Below are positions 26,649 to 36,412 of a stretch of DNA of 64,000 nucleotides, piece after piece. The DNA is from an uncultured Spirochaetota bacterium. GTDB lineage: Bacteria; Spirochaetota; Spirochaetia; JAFGXN01. Where the stretch lies: contig CALXOJ010000002.1 of assembly GCA_944390005.1 (NCBI GenBank), positions 1-64,000 of the forward strand, in the 5' to 3' direction. The position numbers and the translations under genes are program-made. The notes under the pieces are model-generated. The model was not told where the DNA came from. It saw only the letters and a list, made by a program, of their open reading frames with translations, and made no database searches. Every line of letters starts with the position of its first letter. Positions within the stretch are counted from its first letter, which is position 1.

Positions 26649-27654
26649 CGGACAAAAATCTTCCGAATGCCGCGAACTGCTGAAGGTTCGCGATGTCACA
26701 AAACGATTTCGTTTAGAAGCCGGCCTCTTTGCCTCTGGGAAAAAGCAGGTGTTTGCGCTGAATGGTGTTTCATTTTCCGTCGCTGAAGGGGAAACTTACG
26801 GACTGGTGGGAGAGTCCGGCAGCGGAAAGTCGACTTTGGCAAAGTGTATCGCCGATGTTTATTCGTGCGATGAAGGAGAAATGATCTTTTTCAGTCGCGG
26901 TGCAGCCTTTCGTCTCGATGCGGCTGAACGCAAACGGCATCCGTTGCTGAATCAGAAAATCAAATATGTCTTTCAGGATCCGGCAGCTTCGCTTGATCCG
27001 CGGATGACGGTTGAGGAAATTTTGACTATCGGCGTTCGATACGCAAAGTTGTATTCCCGCAGTCAAGCGCGAGACAAAGCGGCATTTTTGTTGGAAGCTG
27101 TTGGAATGGCTGCCGATTCTTTAAAACGGCGGCCGGCCGATTTTTCGGGCGGCCAGCGTCAGCGGATTTCGTTGGCGCGCGCTTTGATGAGCGATCCTGA
27201 ACTGCTGATTTGCGACGAAGTGGTTTCGGCATTGGATGTTTCAATTCGAGGGCAGATCCTAAACCTCCTTAACCGACTGAAAAAGGAATTCGGCTTTGCA
27301 ATGTTGTTTATTGCTCACGATTTGAGTGTGGTTTCGTATATCAGCGACCGAATTGGGGTGATGTACGGCGGCCGTTTGATGGAAGAGGGCGCCGTTCGCG
27401 AGCTGTTTGACCGACCTCTTCATCCTTATACGCAGCTGCTGCTTTCCTGTGTTCCGGATGCCGGGGGCGAATTTTTGCGTACCTCGGGTTCAGGTGAACC
27501 GTTTGACGCTGTCAATCCGCCGATCGGATGCCCGTTTGCGCCGCGTTGTCCGATTGCGGACTCAGAATGCCGAAAAAAAGACGCCCTTTCCGCCGTTCGG
27601 GCGTCAAAAGAGCGTCTCTGTCTCTGTTTGAAACGGAATCAGCTTTCCAAGTAA
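26641..27654 (+). CDS. peptide ABC transporter ATPase, OppF/DppF type
   Basis: 337 residues. Walker [18 protein letters not shown]-loop region [15 protein letters not shown], signature [16 protein letters not shown], Walker [19 protein letters not shown] (Glu kept), and Cys-rich tail [14 protein letters not shown]. Start GTG 26641, preceded by GAAGGA, 8 bases inside the oppD gene. Last gene of the operon; its 3' end overlaps galT by 16 bases tail to tail and no terminator is visible between them. Confidence 0.93.
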   Translation: MADGQKSSECRELLKVRDVTKRFRLEAGLFASGKKQVFALNGVSFSVAEGETYGLVGESGSGKSTLAKCIADVYSCDEGEMIFFSRGAAFRLDAAERKRHPLLNQKIKYVFQDPAASLDPRMTVEEILTIGVRYAKLYSRSQARDKAAFLLEAVGMAADSLKRRPADFSGGQRQRISLARALMSDPELLICDEVVSALDVSIRGQILNLLNRLKKEFGFAMLFIAHDLSVVSYISDRIGVMYGGRLMEEGAVRELFDRPLHPYTQLLLSCVPDAGGEFLRTSGSGEPFDAVNPPIGCPFAPRCPIADSECRKKDALSAVRASKERLCLCLKRNQLSK

Positions 27655-28679
27655 TGAACCGGAGGCTGTTCCCGCAGTTTGGCGGCGGCCTGTTCGGCGG
27701 TAATGTCGCGCTGCGGCATCGCCAGCAGTTCATAACCAACCATAAATTTTTTCACCGTTGCACTGCGCAGCAGCGGCGGCAGATAGTGAAAATGAAAGTG
27801 CCATTCGTCGTGATTTTTCCCGTCAGTCGGTTTTTGATGAATTCCCATCGAATACGGAAAATTGGTTTTGAAAAGGTTATCGTAACGGATTCCGGCCGCC
27901 TTCATGATTTCGGCGAGATCTTTTTTCTCTTTTTCCGTCATTTCGTCGATTGAGCTCATGTGCCGCTTCGGTAAAATCATAATTTCATACGGCCAGACAG
28001 CCCAGAACGGCACCAAAACAGCAAATCCGTCGTTTTCAAGAACAATGCGTTCTTTTTTCTTCAATTCCAAAGCGAGGTAATCGCACAGCAGGCAGCGGCC
28101 GTTTTTTTCTTTGTATTCCGTCTGTTTTTCTGTTTCTTTTGCCGGTAAGTCGGGCACGGTTTGACTCGACCAAATCTGTCCGTGCGGATGAGGATTCGAA
28201 CATCCCATGATGGCCCCGCGGTTTTCAAAAATCTGAACGTAATTGATGTTCGGATCTCCTCCCAGTTCCTTGTACTGTTCAATCCACAAGTCGATGACGC
28301 GGACGATTTTTTCCGGAGACATACGCGCCAATGTCAGATCGTGGCGGGGCGAAAAACAGATAACTTTACAAATTCCCTCTTCGGAGCGGGCGATCAACAA
28401 ATTCTCTTCGTTAATATCGCCTTTCGGAATTCCCGGAATCAGAGCAGAGTAGTCGTTGACAAACAGGAACGTATCTTCGTATTTCGGATTGACAACGCCG
28501 CCGGCGCGGGTATTTCCCGGACAAAGGTAGCAATTAGGATCGTATTCCGGCATTTTATCGACAGCGGCGTCTTCGGTTTTTCCGTTCCACGGCCGTTTTG
28601 TTCGATGCGGTGACACCAGAATCCATTCTCCGGTCAACAGATTGAGACGTTTGTGTGTGTGTTCGTTAAAATCAAACAT
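27639..28679 (-). CDS. galT: galactose-1-phosphate uridylyltransferase
   Basis: 346 residues, the usual length. Exchanges UMP between UDP-glucose and galactose-1-phosphate (Leloir pathway, cytoplasm). Zinc ligands CYLC near residue 51 and the HDLTLARM block; the nucleophile is the central His of the [10 protein letters not shown] motif near 160; the second metal site is formed by the C-terminal WHFHFHYLP cluster. GGAGG precedes ATG. It lies 15 bases behind an acyl-CoA synthetase gene, probably in the same transcript. galE is 23 kb away and no galK is in the window. Confidence 0.95.
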   Translation of the reverse strand: MFDFNEHTHKRLNLLTGEWILVSPHRTKRPWNGKTEDAAVDKMPEYDPNCYLCPGNTRAGGVVNPKYEDTFLFVNDYSALIPGIPKGDINEENLLIARSEEGICKVICFSPRHDLTLARMSPEKIVRVIDLWIEQYKELGGDPNINYVQIFENRGAIMGCSNPHPHGQIWSSQTVPDLPAKETEKQTEYKEKNGRCLLCDYLALELKKKERIVLENDGFAVLVPFWAVWPYEIMILPKRHMSSIDEMTEKEKKDLAEIMKAAGIRYDNLFKTNFPYSMGIHQKPTDGKNHDEWHFHFHYLPPLLRSATVKKFMVGYELLAMPQRDITAEQAAAKLREQPPVHYLES

Positions 28680-28694
28680 TTTTTCCTCCGTTTT

Positions 28695-30404
28695 TTATTT
28701 ACTGTTAGCCTTTTCTCGGGCAATACGCTCCAACGCCATGAAATCGGTTTTTCCGACCTTTGTCCGCGGAAATTCGGATAAAAACTCCACTTCTTTTGGA
28801 CAGCTTTGAGGTGCAAATTCCTTTCGGCACAGCTGAATCAGCTCTGTTTTAATTTTTTGAGACGGCTTAAAACCATCGTTAAGGATAATATACGCTTTTA
28901 AAACATTCAGTTTGTATTGATGAGGAATTTTAACGACGCACGCTTCTTTGACCGACGGATGCTTTTGAAGAACTTCTTCAACCAAAGTCGGATAAACGCA
29001 AATGCCGCTGACCTTAATCATTCGTTTTTGGCGCAGCTTAAAGAAGATGAAACCGTTTTCCGACATACTGCAAATGTCGCCCGTATGAACCCACGTGTAC
29101 CCGTCGCTGTGTTTACGCAGCGTGTTGGCAGTCTCCTCCGGTTCGTTCAAATAATAGAGCATATTGGTTGGAGCGCTGACGCACAGTTCGCCGTCGACGC
29201 CGTAGGGCAATTCCGTCTCTGTTCCCGGTTCGACGATTTTTGCCAAAACGTTGGCGCACGGAATTCCGATTGAACCGATTTCTTGGTTGCGGTCGGGGTT
29301 AATGGCACACGGCGGCGCGCATTCGGTCAATCCGTAGCCTTCGCGGACAATTTTTGTGCATTTTGCTTTTTTCAGCGCAATGTTGAGTTTGTTTTTTAAG
29401 GTTTCGGGGATTTTGTCGCCGCCGCAAAAGATACCTTTCATGGCGGAGAGATCCAATTTCCAAATTTTCTGCGACTCCAGCATCAATTTAAAAAGCGTCG
29501 GTACGCCGGAGACAATCTTCGGACATTTGTATTTCATTGCCTGATAGATATACTTGTTAGCCGGTTTCGGAACCAACAACGAAACTCCGGCGGTCATCAT
29601 GGCTGCATGAACGCCGATGGCCAAACCGAAACAGTGAAATGTCGGCAGGACTGCCAGAAAAGCGTCGTTCGGTTTCAGTTTGTCGTCTTTTTCCAGCATG
29701 GTCATCGCTTGTGTAGCGGCGGCGTTTAGGATAGAGTCGTTGTAAACAATTCCTTTCGGTTTTCCGGTTGTTCCGCCGCTGTATAAAATAATAGACGGAT
29801 CTTCAGATGTTTTTGGATACGGTTCTTCCACCGCTCCTCTTTGCCGAATAAAATTCTGCCAATAAATCACACCGGGTGCGGTGACTTTCTTTTTCCCCTG
29901 AAAAAAATCGTAAATATTCAGGACGGTTTTTTTTGTTTTTGAGAGGTAGTCTTGAACTTTCAGTAAGACAATTTTTTCGCAGTTTGTTTTTTTTACATTG
30001 TTGGCGAAATTTTTATACTGGAGATCCAAGACGATCGCCGCTTTGCTGTTTGAAATCGTCAGACAGTCGTAAACTTCTTTTTCTCCTGCTAACGGAAAAA
30101 GCATACTGGCGACGGCTCCGATTTTATCCAGCGCATAAAACGCGATAACGGTTTGCGGAATGTTCGGCGCACAAATGGTAACGGCATCTCCGTTTGAAAT
30201 ACCGATTTTTTTGAAAGCGGCGGCACAGCGGTCGATTTGACGGAGAAATTTTTTATAACTGATGACAGATCCCAAATAATACAGAGCGGGAAGGGACGGA
30301 TAATTTTCAGCGTTTTCTCTTATAATGGAATAAGTTGTTTTTTTCGGTATCTCGACAAATTCAGGAGAATCACCGTAATATTTTAACCAAGGTTTTTTTA
30401 TCAT
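28695..30404 (-). CDS. AMP-dependent acyl-CoA/fatty-acid synthetase
   Basis: 569 residues of the ANL adenylate-forming family. P-loop-like motif YSGGTTGKPKGIVYND near 210, the adenylate site REGYGLTECAPP near 355, DGYTWVHTGDICSMSENGF and the hinge/C-terminal Lys region RTKVGKTDFMALE. It activates a carboxylic acid with ATP to acyl-AMP, then thioesterifies it to CoA (or transfers it to another acceptor). No transmembrane segment. Long-chain fatty acid is the likely substrate but chain length cannot be read from sequence. Upstream a TATAAT lies about 45 bases before the ATG; galT follows. Confidence 0.88.
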   Translation of the reverse strand: MIKKPWLKYYGDSPEFVEIPKKTTYSIIRENAENYPSLPALYYLGSVISYKKFLRQIDRCAAAFKKIGISNGDAVTICAPNIPQTVIAFYALDKIGAVASMLFPLAGEKEVYDCLTISNSKAAIVLDLQYKNFANNVKKTNCEKIVLLKVQDYLSKTKKTVLNIYDFFQGKKKVTAPGVIYWQNFIRQRGAVEEPYPKTSEDPSIILYSGGTTGKPKGIVYNDSILNAAATQAMTMLEKDDKLKPNDAFLAVLPTFHCFGLAIGVHAAMMTAGVSLLVPKPANKYIYQAMKYKCPKIVSGVPTLFKLMLESQKIWKLDLSAMKGIFCGGDKIPETLKNKLNIALKKAKCTKIVREGYGLTECAPPCAINPDRNQEIGSIGIPCANVLAKIVEPGTETELPYGVDGELCVSAPTNMLYYLNEPEETANTLRKHSDGYTWVHTGDICSMSENGFIFFKLRQKRMIKVSGICVYPTLVEEVLQKHPSVKEACVVKIPHQYKLNVLKAYIILNDGFKPSQKIKTELIQLCRKEFAPQSCPKEVEFLSEFPRTKVGKTDFMALERIAREKANSK

Positions 30405-30584
30405 GTATCATTCCCGTAAATACTGAATCATTAAAAGATACTTAACATTATACTCTGTAATATAAGATTTATGCAATAAGAAAAAAGAAACGAAAGAAAT
30501 TTTTAAACGAAAAGTGTTTTTTTTTATTTTGGAAAGCCGATATAGAGAAAAGAGAGTTTTTAATCACTGAAGTTGAGGTGTAAA

Positions 30585-32783
30585 GTGAAAATACGTTCCA
30601 AAATTTTGGTTCCGACAATTCTCGGTATTGTGGTTGTTTTAGTCGTTATTTCTTTTTGTCAGATTGCAATGATTGCTTATCGGGAGAAAAATCGCATTGA
30701 GGATACCATTACGGAAGTCGCCAATCGCTATGCGATGGAAATTCTCCGCGAATTTATGACTGGAGGGTTGAGTACGACGCAAAATTTGGCGATTACCTTC
30801 GAATCGCTTTACAACGACCGATCCGTCAACAGAAACGAATTGAATAATATTTTACAGCATTTTTTGGCAACTCATTCGGAATTATTTGCGATTTGGAGCG
30901 TTTGGGAGAATTGCGACGGATTGGATGAAAGTTATTTAAATCGAGGTTTGGGTCATCCGGAAACGGGCGCCTTTGTTCCGTTTTGGTACCGGGCTTCGGA
31001 CGGACGGATTTTGCTTTCGGAGTGCCGTTTTTATAATTCTCCGGAACCGGGAAAGGGACTTTACTACAAAATTCCGATGGAACGGAATGCGGCTGTTATC
31101 CTGGAACCGTCTCAGGAAGTGCAGAATGGAGAATTGCTTCAAGTTGTCAGTTTTGTTTCACCGATTCGGATTGACGGAGAGCCTGTCGGAGTCGTCGGCG
31201 TAGATTTTAATTTGAACCAGCTGACACAGCGTATCCGTGAATTTCAGTTTCCTGCCAAAGGGTACAATGCGTACTTTTTTTCTGCGGGAGGAATTTATGT
31301 CTCTTCTTCCGACTCTGAAAAAATTGGAAAAAGCGTTCTGGCGTATGAAGGCCTCGAAAAAATGGAAGAATTGAGGAATTTTTCGCAGCGGCCGTATTCT
31401 ATCGTTCAAATCGGAGATGTTTATCATGTTGCGGTTCCTGTTCAAATGAGTGAAGATAGCGGTGCGCCGTGGGTGTTTGTTTTAACAGTAGAAAAATCGG
31501 TTTTGTTCCGGGATGCTTATTGGTTGATCGGGACGACTGTTTTCACGGTAGTCATTTTGATCTTTGTCGTTCTGCTGATCATTTTTTATGTTTCGCAAAG
31601 CATTGTTCGGCCCGTCAGAAAAATTTCCTTGATGGTGGAAGATATTGCCAAAGGTGAAGCGGATTTGTCAAAAACGTTGGAAGTTCAAAGCAATGACGAA
31701 TTGGGTGATATTGCCTCTTCTATCAACACGTTTATTGTTAAATTGAGAGATATTATCCGAAAAATGAAATCGGCAATTAATTCGGCTGCCGACGTTCAAA
31801 ATAAGGTGACCGATTCAACCAAAACCGCCGAATCGTTTACACAAATGATGGTATCAGCGGTTTCTTCCGCATTTACATTAATGGACGATGCCAAAAACGA
31901 GATGCTCGGTATTTCCCAAAAATTGGAAGATATCAGTATGGAAGTTGACGGCTTTAAAGTGACAGTTGAAAACGGAACTGCCGTTGTCTCGCAGTCTTCG
32001 ACGGCCACCAACGAAATCGTTGCAACCATCAACAACATCAGCTCCAATGTTTCCGGAAATGCGGAAAGTCTTCAGCGGTTGGCGGAACTTTCCGAAGACG
32101 GCAAAAATCGAATGGATGAAAACGCTGCTCTGATTAAACAGATTCATAACAGTACAAAGAGCATGTTTGACGCTATTAAAGTTGTCAATGGTATTGCGCA
32201 GCAAACCAACTTATTGGCGATGAACGCGGCGATCGAAGCGGCGCACGCCGGTGAAGCAGGAAAGGGTTTTGCCGTTGTTGCCGAAGAAATTCGAAAAATG
32301 GCGGAAGATTCTTCCAAAAATGCGTCGATTATCAGTAAAAATCTGATTGACGCAGCAAAACTGGTAGAAACGGTCACTGTCTCCAATACGGCAACGGCAG
32401 AGGTTTTTAACGATCTGAACCAACAGGTCCGCCGCCAGGCACTTGTTTTAGCGGAAGTTTCATCGGCTATGTTGGAATTGGCTCACAGCGGAAATGAACT
32501 GCTGGACATCAGCTCCGTTTCACGTGATTCGATGGCGGCTGTTGACAACGGCGCCAGCAAAATCGAAAACAGTATCGTCGAAATCAATGTTTTGATTAAA
32601 CATATTTCCACTAATGTCGATCGGGTTTTTGAAATGATCGGCGACGTAAAAACGCAAAATGTGGAATTTGGCGAATCTATGTCGAACCTTTCTCAAGAAG
32701 CTGTCGATTTGGGCAGTTACTTCTCCGATATTGCGGATGAGGTGAATATGTTTACAATCGATTCGAACGAAGAGTCAATTTGA
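30585..32783 (+). CDS. methyl-accepting chemotaxis protein
   Basis: 732 residues. Short cytoplasmic N-terminus, membrane helix about 5-28, a periplasmic double-Cache sensor domain (about 35-295, with [18 protein letters not shown] and [19 protein letters not shown]), second helix about 305-330, HAMP domain ([20 protein letters not shown]), and a methyl-accepting signalling domain whose hairpin tip is [20 protein letters not shown]. It senses a small molecule outside the inner membrane and controls CheA. GTG 30585 is chosen: GAGGTG lies 4 bases upstream, while TTG 30573 lacks an RBS. Its presence implies motility in this organism. Confidence 0.93.
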   Translation: MKIRSKILVPTILGIVVVLVVISFCQIAMIAYREKNRIEDTITEVANRYAMEILREFMTGGLSTTQNLAITFESLYNDRSVNRNELNNILQHFLATHSELFAIWSVWENCDGLDESYLNRGLGHPETGAFVPFWYRASDGRILLSECRFYNSPEPGKGLYYKIPMERNAAVILEPSQEVQNGELLQVVSFVSPIRIDGEPVGVVGVDFNLNQLTQRIREFQFPAKGYNAYFFSAGGIYVSSSDSEKIGKSVLAYEGLEKMEELRNFSQRPYSIVQIGDVYHVAVPVQMSEDSGAPWVFVLTVEKSVLFRDAYWLIGTTVFTVVILIFVVLLIIFYVSQSIVRPVRKISLMVEDIAKGEADLSKTLEVQSNDELGDIASSINTFIVKLRDIIRKMKSAINSAADVQNKVTDSTKTAESFTQMMVSAVSSAFTLMDDAKNEMLGISQKLEDISMEVDGFKVTVENGTAVVSQSSTATNEIVATINNISSNVSGNAESLQRLAELSEDGKNRMDENAALIKQIHNSTKSMFDAIKVVNGIAQQTNLLAMNAAIEAAHAGEAGKGFAVVAEEIRKMAEDSSKNASIISKNLIDAAKLVETVTVSNTATAEVFNDLNQQVRRQALVLAEVSSAMLELAHSGNELLDISSVSRDSMAAVDNGASKIENSIVEINVLIKHISTNVDRVFEMIGDVKTQNVEFGESMSNLSQEAVDLGSYFSDIADEVNMFTIDSNEESI

Positions 32784-32799
32784 CAATTAAAAAAACTTC

Positions 32800-32828
32800 T
32801 TGTCGGACGGCGGGCGGCGTGTTATACT
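32800..32828 (+). promoter_or_regulatory. promoter of the 32854 gene
   Basis: TTGTCG (32800-32805), 17-base spacer, TATACT (32823-32828). A normal leader with AGGAAG follows. A TTGACA at 32780 is too far from the -10 to pair with it. Confidence 0.6.
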
Positions 32829-32853
32829 AAACGCAAAAAGACAGGAAGTTTTT

Positions 32854-33441
32854 ATGTTGATTCCTTACACTGAAAACGATTTTTCGTTCCGAGCAGAGAC
32901 GATAGATGAACTTTCGGAATTCTTGGAAGCTTACAGCGGGCGGAAAATTGAAGGTTTACGCTCTGAATTGAGGCGGTTGAGTTCCCGATCGAAAAAAGAC
33001 GGACGCTTTTATGAAAGTCCCAAAACCGGATTTTGGGTCGGATTCGACCCGCAGCGCTCCGATTACATTATTTATCGGAAGGATGTTTACGATCCGGCTA
33101 ATTTGTTTTTTTCTCTGTTTGACTTGATTATTTCTCCAACTGATACATCGATTGAGGAAGAGCTCGAATTAAAAAACAATGCCGTGAACCGATATTTTGC
33201 TAAAGCGGCTGAGATGGAGGGAGAATCGTTTGATGATGAAAAAGATCGTGTATTTGCGATTTTACGTCAAATGATTGAAGTGATTCGCTCTTTCGATAAC
33301 GATGACTTTACCGAAGAGGAAACAGAACGAATTTCTGAAATTGTAGATAAAACTTACTTCAAACCCTTGGAAGAAATTTTTAATGAAATCATCGATCGGA
33401 TTGCCGAACCGCGTATCAGTGTAAAAGTGGATCCAATCTGA
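32854..33441 (+). CDS. conserved-looking acidic protein of unknown function
   Basis: 195 residues, no signal peptide or membrane segment, strongly acidic, mostly helical. Begins MLIPYTENDFSFRAETIDEL. Contains GFWVGFDPQRSDYIIYRKDVY, a beta segment, and a C-terminal helical half rich in Glu/Asp. The longer frame from TTG 32800 would start in the promoter and is rejected; ATG 32854 has AGGAAG at 32843. I do not recognise the family. It sits between a chemoreceptor and the TPR/TonB operon with its own promoter. Confidence 0.7.
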   Translation: MLIPYTENDFSFRAETIDELSEFLEAYSGRKIEGLRSELRRLSSRSKKDGRFYESPKTGFWVGFDPQRSDYIIYRKDVYDPANLFFSLFDLIISPTDTSIEEELELKNNAVNRYFAKAAEMEGESFDDEKDRVFAILRQMIEVIRSFDNDDFTEEETERISEIVDKTYFKPLEEIFNEIIDRIAEPRISVKVDPI

Positions 33442-33481
33442 TTTCGGTTTATTTAAGCAATTCGGCTTTTAAAACTTCCTA

Positions 33482-33509
33482 TTGCCCTTCCGTAAAATTT
33501 TTATATAAT
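33482..33509 (+). promoter_or_regulatory. promoter of TPR-barrel-TonB operon
   Basis: TTGCCC (33482-33487), 16-base spacer, TATAAT (33504-33509), then 8 bases to ATG 33518. Near-leaderless, with no Shine-Dalgarno sequence. Confidence 0.65.
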
Positions 33510-33517
33510 TAAAAAAG

Positions 33518-36412
33518 ATGAAAAAATCGGGTTTTTGCCTGTTTTTGGCAGTTTTTGCGGGCTTTTCTCTCTTTGCGTTTGACGACGGAGAGTTATTTTA
33601 CCGTGCCGAGCGAAGTTTTGAAACAGGCGATTATGCGGCCGCATTGGCCGGCTACGAGGATCTGATCCGCCGTTATCCGCTTTCCGAATATTTGCCCGAT
33701 GCTCAGTTCCGGCGTGCGGTCGCCCTGTTCCGTTTGCAGAGGCCGGAAGAGTCGCTGAGGCTCTTTTTACGCGTCCGAGAGCGTTATCCGTCGGGCGTTT
33801 TTACACAGACGCTTCCGTTTTGGCTTGGGATGAATTATTACGAACTCGGCGACTACGCGGCGGCGGAGGCGGAACTCTCCGATTACGCGAAAACGGCGGG
33901 CGGCGAGTTTCAAAAAGAGGCGCTTTTAACGCTTGCGTTTGCCTGTTACCGCAACGGCAATGACAAAGCCGCGTTGGAAACGGCGCTTCGGCTTTCAGAC
34001 ATCAGTTTGGATGCGGAAGACGAACCGCAGGCGCTGGCTTTGATTTTTTCGCTTTTTTTGAAATTCAAAGAGTACGATAAACTGGTTCGTTTTTCCCAAA
34101 CTTATGATTTAAGCCGTCTGCCGCCGGAATTCCGCTGTGAATTGAGTTATTACCGGGCCGAGGCGCTGTTTTTTTTGAAAGAATACGAAAAAGCGGCTGC
34201 GGATTATCTATACTGTCTTGAAGGCTGCGGCGGCGGCACCGCGGCCGGCGCTGCGCAGCGGCTGTTTTCGATTTATCGAATCCGTCGCGATTACGATTCG
34301 CTTAATCGGCTGATGGACAGCGCCGAAACCCGTTTCGCCGACAAACCGGAAGTAGTCAACGCGCTGCGTTTGAAGTACGGCGTTGAAAAATTCAAATTGA
34401 AACGTTACGACGAAGCGATTCTTTGGCTGAACCGCATTTGGATCAATGAGCCGACCTCATCGATGAGTGATTTGGTGCCGCTTTATCTGGCGCAGGCATT
34501 TGCTGCCGAAAATCAGCCGCAGCGCGCGTTTGAAACGCTTTATCAGTACCGCGGGGAGGCGAAGGAGTTTTCGTCGCTGATTTTATTTTTGACAGCCCGT
34601 TATGGAGCCGAAACGCAGCGGTGGCCCGAAACCGAAGCGGCTGCCGAAGAGTTTTTGAAGGCGGAGGCCGATACGCAACAAAAAGAAACGGCGGTTTTCT
34701 TTCTCGTTCTGTCGCTGATTCGCCAGCAGCGTTTCGACGACGCCAAAAAGACAGCCGATTTTTGGGAAGCCGAATTGCCGAATCTGAAAAGCCGGCAGCG
34801 GTTTTTGCGGTTAAAGCTGGAAATCGCCGAAGCGACGGACGATCTGAATTACTCGGTTCAATCTCTTGACAGCTATCTGAGAAATTCGACCGGTGACGAT
34901 CAGGCTGTTTTCGATTTCGTCAGCCGGAATTTCAAGGCGGAAAAATTCACGGAACTTTTGGAGTACACAGACGGCTTGATGGGTGACCGTCCGCGGTTGG
35001 AGGCGGAGAATCCGCCGCTTTCGGTTTTTATTCGGTATATGAGAGCGCTTTCGTTTATCAGCCTCAAACGCTACAGCGAAGCTGCAGCGGAATTCGAATT
35101 GATTTCGCCTGAGATGCTGATGAAAAACGGCTGGGATGAATTGATTCCGTATTATTTGTATTACCGCGGCTGGGCGTGTTATCGGGAAGGAAATTATACC
35201 GAAGCACTGACTTGCTTTTCCGACTATGCCGCTGAAAACCCGACAGGAGAATTTTATACACAATCGCTGTATCTCTGCGGTTGGAGCGCATATTCTTTGA
35301 AAAATTACGAGGAAGCAGCCGATTGGTTTTTAAGTTACGCCGAAATTGAACAGAGCGGAACCCGGCTGACGGCAGCGTTGACGGCTGGAAAATCTTACGC
35401 CGCGGCCGGCCTCAATGATCGGGCGGAAGAAGTCTTCACGGCGGTAGCGGCGTCGGCTCCCGAATCGGTTCGTATCGAAGCGCTGTATGAATATGCCCTT
35501 TTGCTGCAAAAAACCGGATATCCCGACCGCAGCGCCGAAATCTTCAATCGGATTTTTAAGGAAAATCCCGGCGCGCCGGAGTCTGAAAATGCTCTGCTGA
35601 ACGCTGCCGAAATTTACTTGGAACGAGAACGGGTGAACGAGGCAATTTTGGCGTATACCGATTTTGTTTCCGCGTATCCCGATTCTCCGCAGCGTTTGCC
35701 GGCTTTGGCGCAGCTGTGCCGGCTGTTGTTTGAATCGGAGCGAAATGCGGAAGCTGTACGCATTTTAGCGCAGTGGAGTTCTGCTGATCGGGAGAATTTG
35801 TATGACGCGGAACGGCTGCTGCTGCGGGCCCGCCTGGCGATGAGAATGAAAGCGTGGGAAGAGGCTGACGCTGCTTGGAACGAGCTGCTGCGCCGTTTTC
35901 CCGAAGAGGCACAGCGGTCGGACGCTCGTCTGCAAATTGCCAAGCTGTATTACTTGAGTTTAGGACAAAGCAACGAAGAGGCCGAATTGTCGATACAATT
36001 TAGCCGCGGAGGCGGATTGGAGAGCGAGGAGGGACGGCGCGCTGCGGTTGAGCTGGCGGCGATTTATTTTCGCGATCGGAAGAATCGGAGCGAAGAGGCA
36101 CTCAACAGCCGCGCACTGCTGGAAGAATTGATCCGCAACCATTCAGCCGATACCGTCAACGCGGCGGCGGCCCGCTTTGAGCTCGGATGGCTGGCTTACG
36201 ATGAAAAACGGTATGCCGATGCGCTTCCGCTTTTGATGGAAGCGGTAACGGCCGACGGAACAGCCGCTTTCGTTCCCGAAGCGTTGCTGAAAGCGGGAAC
36301 TGCCGCCCTTCACGAAAACAGCCGCCGTGATGCCGACGAGCTCTTCTCCCGTCTCAAGAACCGTTTTCCGAATTCGGAGTGGACAAAACAAATTCCGGGG
36401 AGGCGTCCGTGA
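33518..36412 (+). CDS. periplasmic TPR protein of a Ton/Tol-like operon
   Basis: 964 residues. Signal peptide MKKSGFCLFLAVFAGFSLFA. The rest is almost entirely tetratricopeptide-like repeats of the Tol/YbgF-BamD kind (YRAERSFETGDYAAALAGYE, YPLSEYLPDAQFRRAVALFR, YNYTEALTCFSDYAAENPTG-like units), recurring about every 35 residues to the C-terminus. Such proteins scaffold envelope complexes. It heads an operon: its stop overlaps the beta-barrel gene by 4 bases, then ExbB, ExbD and TonB follow. The long array is more than three times the size of E. coli YbgF. Periplasmic partner of the barrel or TonB is the natural guess. Confidence 0.85.
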   Translation: MKKSGFCLFLAVFAGFSLFAFDDGELFYRAERSFETGDYAAALAGYEDLIRRYPLSEYLPDAQFRRAVALFRLQRPEESLRLFLRVRERYPSGVFTQTLPFWLGMNYYELGDYAAAEAELSDYAKTAGGEFQKEALLTLAFACYRNGNDKAALETALRLSDISLDAEDEPQALALIFSLFLKFKEYDKLVRFSQTYDLSRLPPEFRCELSYYRAEALFFLKEYEKAAADYLYCLEGCGGGTAAGAAQRLFSIYRIRRDYDSLNRLMDSAETRFADKPEVVNALRLKYGVEKFKLKRYDEAILWLNRIWINEPTSSMSDLVPLYLAQAFAAENQPQRAFETLYQYRGEAKEFSSLILFLTARYGAETQRWPETEAAAEEFLKAEADTQQKETAVFFLVLSLIRQQRFDDAKKTADFWEAELPNLKSRQRFLRLKLEIAEATDDLNYSVQSLDSYLRNSTGDDQAVFDFVSRNFKAEKFTELLEYTDGLMGDRPRLEAENPPLSVFIRYMRALSFISLKRYSEAAAEFELISPEMLMKNGWDELIPYYLYYRGWACYREGNYTEALTCFSDYAAENPTGEFYTQSLYLCGWSAYSLKNYEEAADWFLSYAEIEQSGTRLTAALTAGKSYAAAGLNDRAEEVFTAVAASAPESVRIEALYEYALLLQKTGYPDRSAEIFNRIFKENPGAPESENALLNAAEIYLERERVNEAILAYTDFVSAYPDSPQRLPALAQLCRLLFESERNAEAVRILAQWSSADRENLYDAERLLLRARLAMRMKAWEEADAAWNELLRRFPEEAQRSDARLQIAKLYYLSLGQSNEEAELSIQFSRGGGLESEEGRRAAVELAAIYFRDRKNRSEEALNSRALLEELIRNHSADTVNAAAARFELGWLAYDEKRYADALPLLMEAVTADGTAAFVPEALLKAGTAALHENSRRDADELFSRLKNRFPNSEWTKQIPGRRP

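Noticed and set aside
32780-32785. TTGACA as -35 of the 32854 gene
   Set aside because: Spacing of 37 bases to TATACT is too long; TTGTCG at 32800 fits at 17.
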